DNA of 6,929 bases from Spirochaetales bacterium. GTDB lineage: Bacteria > Spirochaetota > Spirochaetia > DSM-27196 > SLST01. The position numbers and the translations under genes were made by a program. The stretch is from NCBI GenBank assembly GCA_030642995.1, contig DAOWMR010000148.1:1-6929 (forward strand). The letters run 5' to 3'. Below are positions 1-4,883 of the stretch, one piece after another (within the stretch, counting starts at the first letter, position 1; each line of letters begins with the position of its first letter). Below the pieces are notes generated by a model, which had not been told where the DNA came from, searched no databases, and saw only the letters and a list, made by a program, of their open reading frames with translations.

Positions 1-171
1 AGAATCTCGGCCGGTTCCCGAGCCGAAGGACTGTCCTACAGTCGATTCATGAATGGACTGAAACGTGCAAATGTCCAGATGGACCGCAAGGCGCTCTCCA
101 ATCTTGCCATTGAAGATCGTGAGGCGTTCAATGCACTCGTCAATCGTGCGAAGGATGCCTTGAAGGCATGA
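1..171 (+). CDS. rplT: 50S ribosomal protein L20, C-terminal part (5' truncated by window edge)
   Basis: The frame opens at base 1 and gives the last 56 residues of a protein ending in a TGA stop at 169-171. The visible segment reads RISAGSRAEGLSYSRFMNGL and continues with LKRANVQMDRKALSNLAIED, which is the well-conserved C-terminal half of bacterial L20: the GLSYSRF block, the L-DRK-L--LA motif and a closing alanine/lysine-rich helix. L20 binds 23S rRNA early in assembly of the large subunit and, in several bacteria, represses its own operon (infC-rpmI-rplT). The upstream genes are outside the window. The stop codon overlaps the ATG of the next gene (ATGA at 168-171), so the downstream division genes are probably translationally coupled to ribosomal protein synthesis. 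The identification is by recognition of the family; nothing looks broken apart from the edge. Confidence 0.95.
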   Translation, partial: RISAGSRAEGLSYSRFMNGLKRANVQMDRKALSNLAIEDREAFNALVNRAKDALKA

Positions 172-599
172 TCAGCCTCGAGCAGATCAAGCAGCTTGAG
201 ACCCGTGTTCATTCGGCGGTTGCACGAATACGATCCCTGACCGCTGAAAACACGACACTCAAAGAGAGCCTTTCGAGTTACGAGGGGCGAATCGACGAAC
301 TCGAGAAAATGGTCTCCGCATTTAAATCGGACCAGCAGGAGATTGAAGCCGGGATTATTGCGGCCCTCTCACAGCTTGACGGGCTTGAAGACGTGGTTGC
401 CGATCCTGCAGCCGACGCGTCCGTGGCCGATCCCGAAAATCGGGATGAGTCCCAGTCCGGTACGAGCACCGAGGATACGATGGCCGAGGATACGGCTCGG
501 GATACGGTCGACTCCGAATCCGATGCGCCCGAGCCCACCTCTCCAGACGGTGAGCCGGCCGAGTCGGAAGAGGAAGAGCCGGAACTCGATATCTTCTAA
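168..599 (+). CDS. coiled-coil protein with acidic C-terminal tail (ZapB-like by position, hypothetical)
   Basis: This is a 143-residue protein with two parts. Residues 3-72 form a heptad-patterned coiled coil (IKQLETRVHSAVARIRSL, then ENTTLKESL and IDELEKMV). Residues 77-143 are a low-complexity Asp/Glu/Ser/Pro/Thr tail ending ELDIF. The tail contains an imperfect EDT/RDT repeat encoded by GAGGATACG copies at 471 and 486. No signal peptide or membrane segment is visible, so it should be cytoplasmic. The ATG overlaps the rplT stop (ATGA) and zapA follows after 5 nt, which suggests a job in cell division. Short coiled-coil partners of ZapA, such as ZapB, have this size and shape, but coiled coils diverge quickly and I see no diagnostic ZapB sequence. 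The only Shine-Dalgarno-like bases (AAGGA at 151-155, GAAGG at 162-166) are badly spaced, so translation probably depends on coupling. It is a real gene; its function is inferred from context only. Confidence 0.75.
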   Translation: MISLEQIKQLETRVHSAVARIRSLTAENTTLKESLSSYEGRIDELEKMVSAFKSDQQEIEAGIIAALSQLDGLEDVVADPAADASVADPENRDESQSGTSTEDTMAEDTARDTVDSESDAPEPTSPDGEPAESEEEEPELDIF

Positions 600-604
600 T
601 CAAG

Positions 605-940
605 ATGCGCATCGATCTTCTTGGTGCAGAGTTCAACATCAAGTCGGACGAGGATCCCGAGTATCTTGAAGAAGTGCTGGAGATCTATCGCTCCAGGATT
701 GAAGAGGTTCGCGCCACGGTGGGAATCACGGATCCTTTGAAAATTGCTATCCTTGCCGGCATTTTGACGGCAGACGGCTATCTCAAGCAGACCGGAACGG
801 TGCGGACGAACCAAGCCGAAGCCGCAAAGATCACAGTCGGTCTGATCACTGAGCTCGAGGCGGCGCTTGGTGAGGAATCGAACGACACTATATCCTCATC
901 GACAGCCGACGTAGATCCGAGCGCGCCCGACCCGGAATAG
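605..940 (+). CDS. zapA: cell division protein ZapA
   Basis: The protein has 111 residues. The N-terminal domain (1-55) matches the ZapA family: a short beta strand with LLGAEFNIKSDEDPEYLEEV, a helix (VLEIYRSRIEEVRATV), then TDPLKIAILAGILTADGYL, the usual D-x-K/R-hydrophobic-A-x-L-A helix pair. Residues 75-90 continue as a helix, and the last 20 residues are a polar, probably disordered, tail. ZapA binds FtsZ, bundles its filaments and stabilises the cytoplasmic Z ring, often through a coiled-coil partner such as the gene just upstream. The start is 5 nt after the preceding TAA with no convincing Shine-Dalgarno sequence (tcaag before ATG), so re-initiation from the upstream gene is likely. 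Its TAG ends 4 bp from the stop of the opposite-strand kinase. In many proteobacteria the 6S RNA gene follows zapA; there is no room for it here. Confidence 0.85.
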   Translation: MRIDLLGAEFNIKSDEDPEYLEEVLEIYRSRIEEVRATVGITDPLKIAILAGILTADGYLKQTGTVRTNQAEAAKITVGLITELEAALGEESNDTISSSTADVDPSAPDPE

Positions 941-944
941 CAAA

Positions 945-1946
945 TCACTCAAACTCAGCAAAGGCCGTCGCTATTTCTCCCGGGTCCAGGGCATCATAGT
1001 TGCATCCGTCCACGGTCACGATTCCGCCGGCCAGCCGGTTTGCCACACGCGCACATGTACCTGCCGACTGTTTCTGGATGAGGCCGAAAAGATATCCACC
1101 GGCGAACGCATCCCCCGCGCCGGTTGTGTCGAGCGGTTGCACAGGACATGCGGGAGACTCAAATACCCGATCACGGTCCAGGACAATACAGCCGTGACGA
1201 CCGGTTTTCATGACAACGTTCGGAGCAAACCGGGACGCCGCGCGAAGGGTCTTTTCCCCACCGGCCGGTTCTCCGGTGAGTGCGCGCAATTCCTGCTCAT
1301 TTGCGAATAGAACATCCACCCTGTCCGGCATCCATTCCGAGAGCGATTTGTGATACCGCTCGACGACGAATCGATCTGCAGTATCAAAGGAGATCAGCGT
1401 GTGAGACCTCCGCGCTCGCTCAACCGCAATACGAGCAGCCTCTTCCTGATTGGGCGTGTCCCACATGTAGCCGGTGACGTGCAGAATTCCGGCGTCCCCA
1501 ACCTGGTCTGCGGCTACGTCATCCGACTCCAGGTCGCGGCAGGCACCAAGGTAGGTAAACATGGTCCGCTGGGAATCGGGAGTTACCACAATCACTGAGC
1601 TACCGGTAGGTGTGTTCTTTCGTGCCAGGAGCGGCTGCACCCCTTCGGCATCCAGGAGCGCCTCAAAAGCGTCCCCAGCCCGGTCGTAGCCCACCCCGCC
1701 CGTGTAACCGGCCGGCGCGGACGATCCGGCTACACGGAGCAGCCACCGCACCGCGCGAACGGTGTTCGCGCAGCTGCCTCCCGGCAACTGGCGGACAATC
1801 GTCCCGGAGTGGAGAGCGGCCTGTTGCTTGTCGTAATCGACGAGATTCATGCTTCCCGGGACCGCCCCCAAGCTGTCGAGCACGGCCGTCTCAGCCCGGA
1901 CAATGATGTCCATGAGTGGATTTCCGATTCCGTAGAGCACCGGCAA
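945..1946 (-). CDS. PfkB/ribokinase-family carbohydrate kinase, adenosine-kinase-like
   Basis: The 333-residue protein carries the family landmarks in order: an N-terminal YGIGNPLMDIIV strand whose Asp13 belongs to the substrate pocket, the Gly-rich GGSCANT segment (56-62), TGGVGYD (82-88) in the sugar-binding lid region, and the PfkB signature DTTGAGDAFAGGY (273-285) containing the anion hole and catalytic base Asp279. The family transfers phosphate from ATP to a sugar or nucleoside hydroxyl in the cytoplasm. The GNPLMD start and GGSCANT are the pattern of the adenosine-kinase-like subgroup, so adenosine or another ribonucleoside is the best guess, but ribose, fructose or inosine cannot be excluded. 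The start is TTG (bases 1944-1946 read in reverse), supported by AGAGGT five bases upstream; the next in-frame ATG (codon 12) would remove the substrate-binding strand. It converges on zapA with a 4 bp gap and has its own strong upstream promoter. Confidence 0.88.
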   Translation of the reverse strand: MPVLYGIGNPLMDIIVRAETAVLDSLGAVPGSMNLVDYDKQQAALHSGTIVRQLPGGSCANTVRAVRWLLRVAGSSAPAGYTGGVGYDRAGDAFEALLDAEGVQPLLARKNTPTGSSVIVVTPDSQRTMFTYLGACRDLESDDVAADQVGDAGILHVTGYMWDTPNQEEAARIAVERARRSHTLISFDTADRFVVERYHKSLSEWMPDRVDVLFANEQELRALTGEPAGGEKTLRAASRFAPNVVMKTGRHGCIVLDRDRVFESPACPVQPLDTTGAGDAFAGGYLFGLIQKQSAGTCARVANRLAGGIVTVDGCNYDALDPGEIATAFAEFE

Positions 1947-1960
1947 GATCTACCTCTCAG

Positions 1961-1989
1961 TTGACACCGGATATTCCATTTCCTACTAT
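1961..1989 (+). promoter_or_regulatory. sigma70-type promoter for the TPR gene
   Basis: TTGACA (1961-1966), a 17 bp spacer and TACTAT (1984-1989) form a good housekeeping promoter on the plus strand, with the -35 perfect and the -10 matching four of six bases. The start would be near 1996, leaving a leader of about 237 nt before the TPR gene. The promoter lies inside the leader of the opposite-strand kinase gene, so the two primary transcripts would overlap by roughly 90 nt. Confidence 0.55.
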
Positions 1990-2015
1990 TCACGCACAAC
2001 CTCATGCCCGTCACC

Positions 2016-2044
2016 CCGAGCCGGCAGCTAACTGACTGCCTCGG
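2016..2044. other. stem-loop in the overlapping leader region
   Basis: CCGA (2016-2019) pairs with TCGG (2041-2044), and after a 3 nt bulge GGCAG (2023-2027) pairs with CTGCC (2036-2040), leaving an 8 nt loop. The 9 bp stem would form in either leader RNA because both transcripts are predicted to cover it. In sense-antisense leader pairs such loops can be the first contact point; that role is inference. Confidence 0.35.
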
Positions 2045-2093
2045 TGGCGAGTGGTAGTGCGTGATCTACTCCTGGTCAATGATGCCGGTAAGG

Positions 2094-2122
2094 ATTATAG
2101 CAAAGCTCCAGTGGAGCCTCAA
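2094..2122 (-). promoter_or_regulatory. sigma70-type promoter for the PfkB-family kinase
   Basis: On the minus strand the sequence reads TTGAGG (2122-2117), a 17 bp spacer, then a perfect TATAAT (2099-2094). Transcription would begin near 2087, giving the kinase mRNA a leader of about 140 nt. Both hexamers and the spacing were read directly; activity is inferred. Confidence 0.65.
2105..2117. promoter_or_regulatory. dyad GCTCC-N3-GGAGC inside the kinase promoter spacer (possible operator)
   Basis: A perfect 5+5 bp inverted repeat with a 3 bp centre fills most of the spacer between the -35 and -10 hexamers of the leftward promoter. A repressor bound there would block RNA polymerase. A short dyad such as this can also occur by chance, and no matching second copy was noticed in the window. 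Confidence 0.3.
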
Positions 2123-2144
2123 CGAGACATTGCGAGAAACCGAA

Positions 2145-2231
2145 TCACTTGCTTTTCTGGTGAAGGCAAGAACCACGGGCTTCACCCCGAGCGGCACAGA
2201 GAAGCCGAATCGTAGGAACAGAGGCAAGTGA
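2145..2231 (+). promoter_or_regulatory. candidate cis-regulatory RNA: three-way junction sequestering the TPR-gene ribosome-binding site
   Basis: Read as RNA, bases 2145-2156 pair with 2220-2231 over 12 consecutive positions (two U-G wobbles). This closing helix buries AGAGG (2220-2224), the only well-placed Shine-Dalgarno sequence for the ATG at 2233. Two nested hairpins fit inside it: a perfect 7 bp stem 2159-2165/2180-2186 with a 14 nt loop, and CGGC/GCCG at 2192-2195/2204-2207 extended by CGA/UCG (2188-2190/2210-2212). The result is a compact three-way junction ending at the start codon. A competing hairpin pairs CUUGC (2148-2152) with GCAAG (2166-2170), which would open the closing helix and free the site. 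This resembles a translational switch. I do not recognise it as a known riboswitch class; it lacks the c-di-GMP-I and TPP signatures I know. Confidence 0.45.
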
Positions 2232-2232
2232 C

Positions 2233-3336
2233 ATGCAGAACAACCTGAAAGACATCATATACATTACCGTTCCTGACGAGTTGGAGCGGACCATCGGTGA
2301 TTTCCAGATTGACCCCGATATCATGCTTCCGGTCGAGGTGACCGGAGGCTCAGACAAGTGGGATATCCAGGACCTGTCCTGGGAACAGATCGTTGCGGCC
2401 ATGCTGAAGATCCTGGCGCAGGAGCCTGGTCACGATGACGCTGAGTACTACCGGGAATTCGTATTGACCGTTCGCCCCGAGATTGTCGACGAGTTAACGC
2501 AAACGGCAATTCTCAAGGCGCGAAACAAGGACTACGACCTCGCAGAAGAGATTTTCCTGGCACTGATCGGCTTGCAACCGGGTGCACAGCGCCCTCTCAT
2601 CAATCTCGCTCTTCTCTACGAAGAACGTGCGAACCCGGCGTCGCAGTTAAGTGCTGAAGAGCCCTCTCAATCGGACGCCGACCGAGCCTTTCAGATTTAC
2701 AACGAGATCATGGAGAATGACGAAGTTCTCCCCGATGCCCACCTCAATGCCGGTCACTTCTTCCTGAAGCAGCGCAACTACTCCCGGGCAAGGAACCATA
2801 TGGAGGCCTATGGAGCTTCAGGTGACGACGAAGAAAAGAGGAAAGAAGCGGCAAGAATCGTCCAGGAGATTGATTCACACAACCTCCTGGATACGCTCTT
2901 CAAAGAAGCGTACGACTTCATCCGAATGGGCCGTGAAGAAGACGGCGTCAATCGAATCAGAAAGTTCCTCGAGAGTTACCCTGATGTCTGGAACGGGTGG
3001 TTCCTGCTCGGGTGGGGGCTGCGCCGTCTCCGGCGGTTTGATGAGGCGAGTAGTGCCTTTGAGCGGGCACTCGAAACCGGCCCGCGTCAGACCGACACGC
3101 TCAACGAGCTTGCAATCTGCGCAATGGAGCTGAACGACCTCGAGAAGGCGAGGACCCTGCTCGCCGAGGCTCTCACCGAAGAACCTGAAGATACGAAGAT
3201 CATTTCAAATTTGGGGATAGTGGCGCTGAAATCGGATGACTCTGAAGAGGCGGAGGCTTACTTCCGCGCTGTTCTTGAAATCTCCCCCGACGACCAGGTA
3301 GCTCAGACCTATCTCAATCAGCTCAACCAAACCTGA
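2233..3336 (+). CDS. tetratricopeptide (TPR) repeat protein, cytoplasmic, function unknown
   Basis: The 367-residue protein has an N-terminal non-repeat domain (1-85; PDELERTIGDFQIDPDIMLPVEV, then a WDIQDLSWEQIVAAMLKIL helix). It is followed by about seven 34-residue helical repeats: approximately 86-119, 120-163, 168-200, 218-251, 252-285, 286-319 and 320-353. The clearest are 252-285 (WNGWFLLGWGLRRLRRFDEA, then AFERALETGP), 286-319 and 320-353 (IISNLGIVALKSDDSEEAEA). These show the W/L-G-Y/A-F-A-P spacing of TPRs. No signal peptide or transmembrane helix is present. TPR arrays are protein-binding scaffolds; the partner cannot be read from sequence. The gene sits just upstream of the flagellin cluster, so a flagellar or chaperone role is possible, but its promoter looks sigma70-type rather than sigma28. 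AGAGG lies 8 nt before the ATG. Translation may be gated by the structured leader. Confidence 0.85.
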   Translation: MQNNLKDIIYITVPDELERTIGDFQIDPDIMLPVEVTGGSDKWDIQDLSWEQIVAAMLKILAQEPGHDDAEYYREFVLTVRPEIVDELTQTAILKARNKDYDLAEEIFLALIGLQPGAQRPLINLALLYEERANPASQLSAEEPSQSDADRAFQIYNEIMENDEVLPDAHLNAGHFFLKQRNYSRARNHMEAYGASGDDEEKRKEAARIVQEIDSHNLLDTLFKEAYDFIRMGREEDGVNRIRKFLESYPDVWNGWFLLGWGLRRLRRFDEASSAFERALETGPRQTDTLNELAICAMELNDLEKARTLLAEALTEEPEDTKIISNLGIVALKSDDSEEAEAYFRAVLEISPDDQVAQTYLNQLNQT

Positions 3337-3366
3337 ACCAGGATACGCCGAACTTCCTCCCAATCC

Positions 3367-3383
3367 TGATCGCTGTCCGATCA
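3367..3383. terminator. weak stem-loop after the TPR gene
   Basis: TGATCG (3367-3372) and CGATCA (3378-3383) form a 6 bp stem with a 5 nt loop, 31 bp after the TPR stop. There is no T tract after it, so it is at best a weak or Rho-assisted terminator. No better terminator is visible before the flagellin promoter. Confidence 0.25.
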
Positions 3384-3427
3384 CCGCCGAATATCCCCAT
3401 TCTTCGCGGCAGTTCGAGAAAGATGTT

Positions 3428-3455
3428 TAAAGCTTAAATGATTCAGTGCCGATGA
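3428..3455 (+). promoter_or_regulatory. sigma28 (FliA-type) promoter of the first flagellin gene
   Basis: TAAAGCTT (3428-3435), 12 bp, then GCCGATGA (3448-3455) closely matches the flagellar late-gene consensus TAAAGTTT-N11-GCCGATAA, with one mismatch in each element and one extra spacer base. Transcription would begin near 3462, giving flaB a leader of about 257 nt. A sigma28 promoter here agrees with the late-class role of flagellin. Confidence 0.75.
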
Positions 3456-3519
3456 GCCTGAACGGGGTGAGTTGTGCTCACGCGCATTGAGGTGAAAGGC
3501 GCATGTCTCCCTATTTCGT

Positions 3520-3546
3520 TTATCGGCGATAGCGCGCGCCGGTTTA
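3520..3546 (-). promoter_or_regulatory. perfect-consensus sigma28 promoter facing leftward, antisense to the flaB leader
   Basis: On the minus strand the bases read TAAA (3546-3543), exactly 15 bp, then GCCGATAA (3527-3520), identical to the FliA consensus core. Initiation near 3513 would send RNA across the flaB promoter and leader start and toward the 3' end of the TPR gene. No convincing leftward gene starts within the next few hundred bases, so the product would be an antisense or small RNA. The match is exact; function is inferred. Confidence 0.5.
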
Positions 3547-3566
3547 GCGAAAGTTTGGATCAATTG

Positions 3567-3609
3567 CGAACAACGTGTCGGCCGGTGAACAGCCGGCATC
3601 ACGTGTTCG
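3567..3609 (+). other. strong stem-loop in the first flagellin leader
   Basis: CGAAC (3567-3571) and ACGTG (3573-3577), separated by one bulged A, pair with CACGT (3600-3604) and GTTCG (3605-3609). Above an internal loop, GCCGG (3581-3585) pairs with CCGGC (3593-3597) around a 7 nt loop. This 15 bp structure lies in the middle of the 5' UTR, immediately before a free Shine-Dalgarno-like element. It may stabilise the mRNA against decay; no T tract follows, so it is not an ordinary terminator. Confidence 0.5.
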
Positions 3610-3610
3610 G

Positions 3611-3619
3611 AAGGAGGTG
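3611..3619 (+). promoter_or_regulatory. orphan Shine-Dalgarno sequence AAGGAGGTG in the flaB leader
   Basis: Nine bases perfectly complementary to the 16S rRNA 3' end occur 99 bases before the flaB start, with no start codon at the usual distance. The nearest ATG, at 3642, opens only a five-codon frame (MPLRA) that ends at 3659. It could be a ribosome standby site, a mini-ORF signal or an extra CsrA contact (GAAGGAGG differs from CANGGANG only at the first base). Confidence 0.35.
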
Positions 3620-3668
3620 CCTGCAGATAAGTCTTGAGGATATGCCCCTGCGCGCATGAGAGCCAGGA

Positions 3669-3690
3669 TGGATGGCAAGGAAGCCATCCA
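3669..3690 (+). promoter_or_regulatory. CsrA/RsmE-type binding hairpin upstream of the first flaB (site 1)
   Basis: TGGATGGC and GCCATCCA form a perfect 8 bp stem around the hexaloop AAGGAA. The loop fits ANGGAN and the wider CAAGGAAG (3676-3683) fits CANGGANG, the high-affinity CsrA/RsmE motif, presented as that family prefers. It sits 28 nt before the flaB start. A 5 bp hairpin (ATAGG/CCTAT, 3691-3704) stacks directly behind it. Confidence 0.65.
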
Positions 3691-3704
3691 ATAGGACAAC
3701 CTAT

Positions 3705-3714
3705 TCACGGAGGA
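3705..3714 (+). promoter_or_regulatory. Shine-Dalgarno sequence of first flaB overlapping a CsrA-type site (site 2)
   Basis: TCACGGAGGA matches (A/U)CANGGANG(U/A) at every position and contains GGAGG (3709-3713). GGAGG is 5 nt from the ATG at 3719 but only 2 nt from the ATG at 3716, so it also decides the start codon. CsrA bound here would exclude the ribosome. Confidence 0.65.
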
Positions 3715-3718
3715 AATG

Positions 3719-4576
3719 ATGATCATCAATCACAACTTGAGCGCGATGTTTGCGCAGCGTTCTCGCAGTGTCGTGACCACCGGTCTCGACAAGAACATCG
3801 AGAAGCTGTCGTCAGGTCTGCGCATCAACAGGGCCGGGGACGATCCGGCAGGTTTGGCAGTCAGTGAGAAAATGCGGGCTCAGATCCGCGGCCTCAATCA
3901 GGCCTCTCGCAATGCTGCCGACGGAATTTCATTCATTCAGACTGCGGAAGGCTATCTCCAGGAGAGCCAGGACATCCTGCAACGCCTTCGCGAGCTTGCC
4001 GTCCAGGCATCCAACGGTATTTACTCGTCCGAGGATCGCATGCAGATCCAGGTGGAGGTGAGCCAGTTGGTGGACGAAGTAGACCGAATCGCCAGCCACG
4101 GGCAGTTCAATGGTATGAACCTGCTCACCGGTCGATTTGCCAGGGAACTTGGTGAAAACACGGTGACCGCCAGCATGTGGTTCCACATCGGCGGCAACAT
4201 GGACCAGCGGGAACGTGCCTACCTCGGCACCATGACCGCAGTCGGGCTGGGAATTCGCGCTTCCGACAACAGCTTTGTTACCCTCTCCTCGCCGGAAAGT
4301 GCGAACAGGACCATCGGTATCGTGGATTCGGCTCTGCGAAAGGTGAACAAGCAGCGGGCCGACCTTGGTGCGTACCAGAATCGACTGGAGCACGCTATTC
4401 GTGGCCTTGATGTGGGCGCCGAGAACCTGCAAGCCGCCGAATCGCGGATCAGGGACACCGACATGGCCCATGAAATCGTCCGCTACACCACCAACCAGAT
4501 CCTCCTCCAGAGCTCCACAGCGATGCTCGCACAGGCGAATCTGACACCTCAGTCCGTGTTGCAATTGCTCGGCTAA
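3719..4576 (+). CDS. flaB: flagellin, spirochaetal FlaB-type core filament protein (first copy)
   Basis: The 285-residue protein is a compact flagellin lacking a large D2/D3 domain. D0/D1 N-terminal part: MIINHNLSAMFAQR, LSSGLRINRAGDDPAGLAVS (30-49), ILQRLRELAVQASNG (86-100, the TLR5-type D1 motif), EDRMQIQVEVSQLVDEVDRI (105-124) and FNGMN. A short variable centre follows (about 140-195, including WFHIGGNMDQRERAYLGTMTA). C-terminal D1/D0: ANRTIGIVDSALRKVN, ADLGAYQNRLEHA, ESRIRDTDMAHEIV and the final SVLQLLG. In spirochaetes FlaB subunits form the core of the periplasmic filament and leave the cell through the flagellar type III system, so there is no signal peptide. The ATG at 3719 is preferred over 3716 because of Shine-Dalgarno spacing and because family members and the second copy begin MIINHN. 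Expression appears to be controlled by sigma28 and by CsrA-like sites. Confidence 0.96.
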   Translation: MIINHNLSAMFAQRSRSVVTTGLDKNIEKLSSGLRINRAGDDPAGLAVSEKMRAQIRGLNQASRNAADGISFIQTAEGYLQESQDILQRLRELAVQASNGIYSSEDRMQIQVEVSQLVDEVDRIASHGQFNGMNLLTGRFARELGENTVTASMWFHIGGNMDQRERAYLGTMTAVGLGIRASDNSFVTLSSPESANRTIGIVDSALRKVNKQRADLGAYQNRLEHAIRGLDVGAENLQAAESRIRDTDMAHEIVRYTTNQILLQSSTAMLAQANLTPQSVLQLLG

Positions 4577-4594
4577 GGGTGTATGCTTAATTCT

Positions 4595-4630
4595 GGAGTT
4601 GCCTCCTCGTGAGGCAACTCCTGTTCTTTG
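4595..4630 (+). terminator. stem-loop terminator after the first flaB
   Basis: GGAGTTGCCTC (4595-4605) and GAGGCAACTCC (4611-4621) form a perfect 11 bp stem with a 5 nt loop, 18 bp after the stop. It is followed by TGTTCTTTG, a modest T-rich run. Expected to end most flaB transcripts, with possible readthrough into the second copy. Confidence 0.8.
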
Positions 4631-4639
4631 ACAAATACC

Positions 4640-4813
4640 CTCCTGGCGCCCGGCTCCGACCGGGTAGGAGTATATCCAATGGGTTCTGCCCGGAAGGGCG
4701 GACAAATCTGAGTTCGGCCGGCCTGCAGATTGACTCTCATGAGGCAAGTCTGCGCGAAAACTGAACAAAGTGCAGTCTTCCCTTCTGCTCAGAGACAGGA
4801 ACGGAGCAGGAGG
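4640..4813 (+). other. string of stem-loops in the flaB-flaB intergenic leader; no promoter recognised
   Basis: The 320 bp between the flagellin genes contains no gene. After the terminator it holds four stems: CTCCT/AGGAG enclosing CCCGG/CCGGG (4640-4670); a 7 bp stem capped by a GGAA tetraloop (4685-4702, one U-G); a 7 bp stem 4725-4731/4747-4753; and a 10 bp stem 4781-4790/4804-4813 whose 13 nt loop contains ACAGGA. CAGAGAC (4790-4796) could alternatively pair with GTCTCTG (4833-4839). TTGACA occurs at 4628-4633 but has no -10 at 17 bp, and no sigma28 match was found. The second flagellin may rely on readthrough and RNA processing, or on a promoter type I cannot recognise. Confidence 0.45.
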
Positions 4814-4852
4814 AGCGCGAATCACTCCTGGAGTCTCTGTGGCAGGACAGTG

Positions 4853-4871
4853 AAAGGCACGGATTGCCTTT
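4853..4871 (+). promoter_or_regulatory. CsrA-type hairpin upstream of the second flaB (site 1)
   Basis: AAAGGCA (4853-4859) and TGCCTTT (4865-4871) form a perfect 7 bp stem with loop CGGAT. If the closing A-U pair opens, ACGGAT is presented (ANGGAN). The wider CACGGATT matches CANGGANG in all but the last base. The stem ends 25 nt before the start codon, almost the same position as in the first copy although the bases differ. Confidence 0.5.
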
Positions 4872-4883
4872 CTCGACCACACC

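Noticed and set aside
430..506. Inverted repeat ATCCCGA-N3-TCGGGAT and GAGGATACG repeats inside the coiled-coil gene
   Set aside because: They lie in the low-complexity acidic tail and are best explained by repeated Asp/Glu/Thr codons rather than a regulatory or mobile element.
941..944. 6S RNA gene after zapA, as in proteobacteria
   Set aside because: Only 4 bp separate zapA from the convergent kinase.
1996..2232. A classical RNA gene (tRNA, SRP RNA, 6S RNA) in the kinase-TPR gap
   Set aside because: No TTCGA-type T loop or acceptor stem, no GGAAGGAAGCAGCC-like SRP loop and no long 6S-type rod were seen; a cis leader explains the structure better.
3716..3718. First of two adjacent ATGs as the flaB start
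   Set aside because: Only 2 nt separate it from GGAGG, whereas the ATG at 3719 has 5 nt and gives the standard MIINHN terminus.
4628..4660. TTGACA as a sigma70 promoter for the second flaB
   Set aside because: No -10-like hexamer lies 16-18 bp downstream (the sequence there is CGGCTC), and it overlaps the terminator tail.
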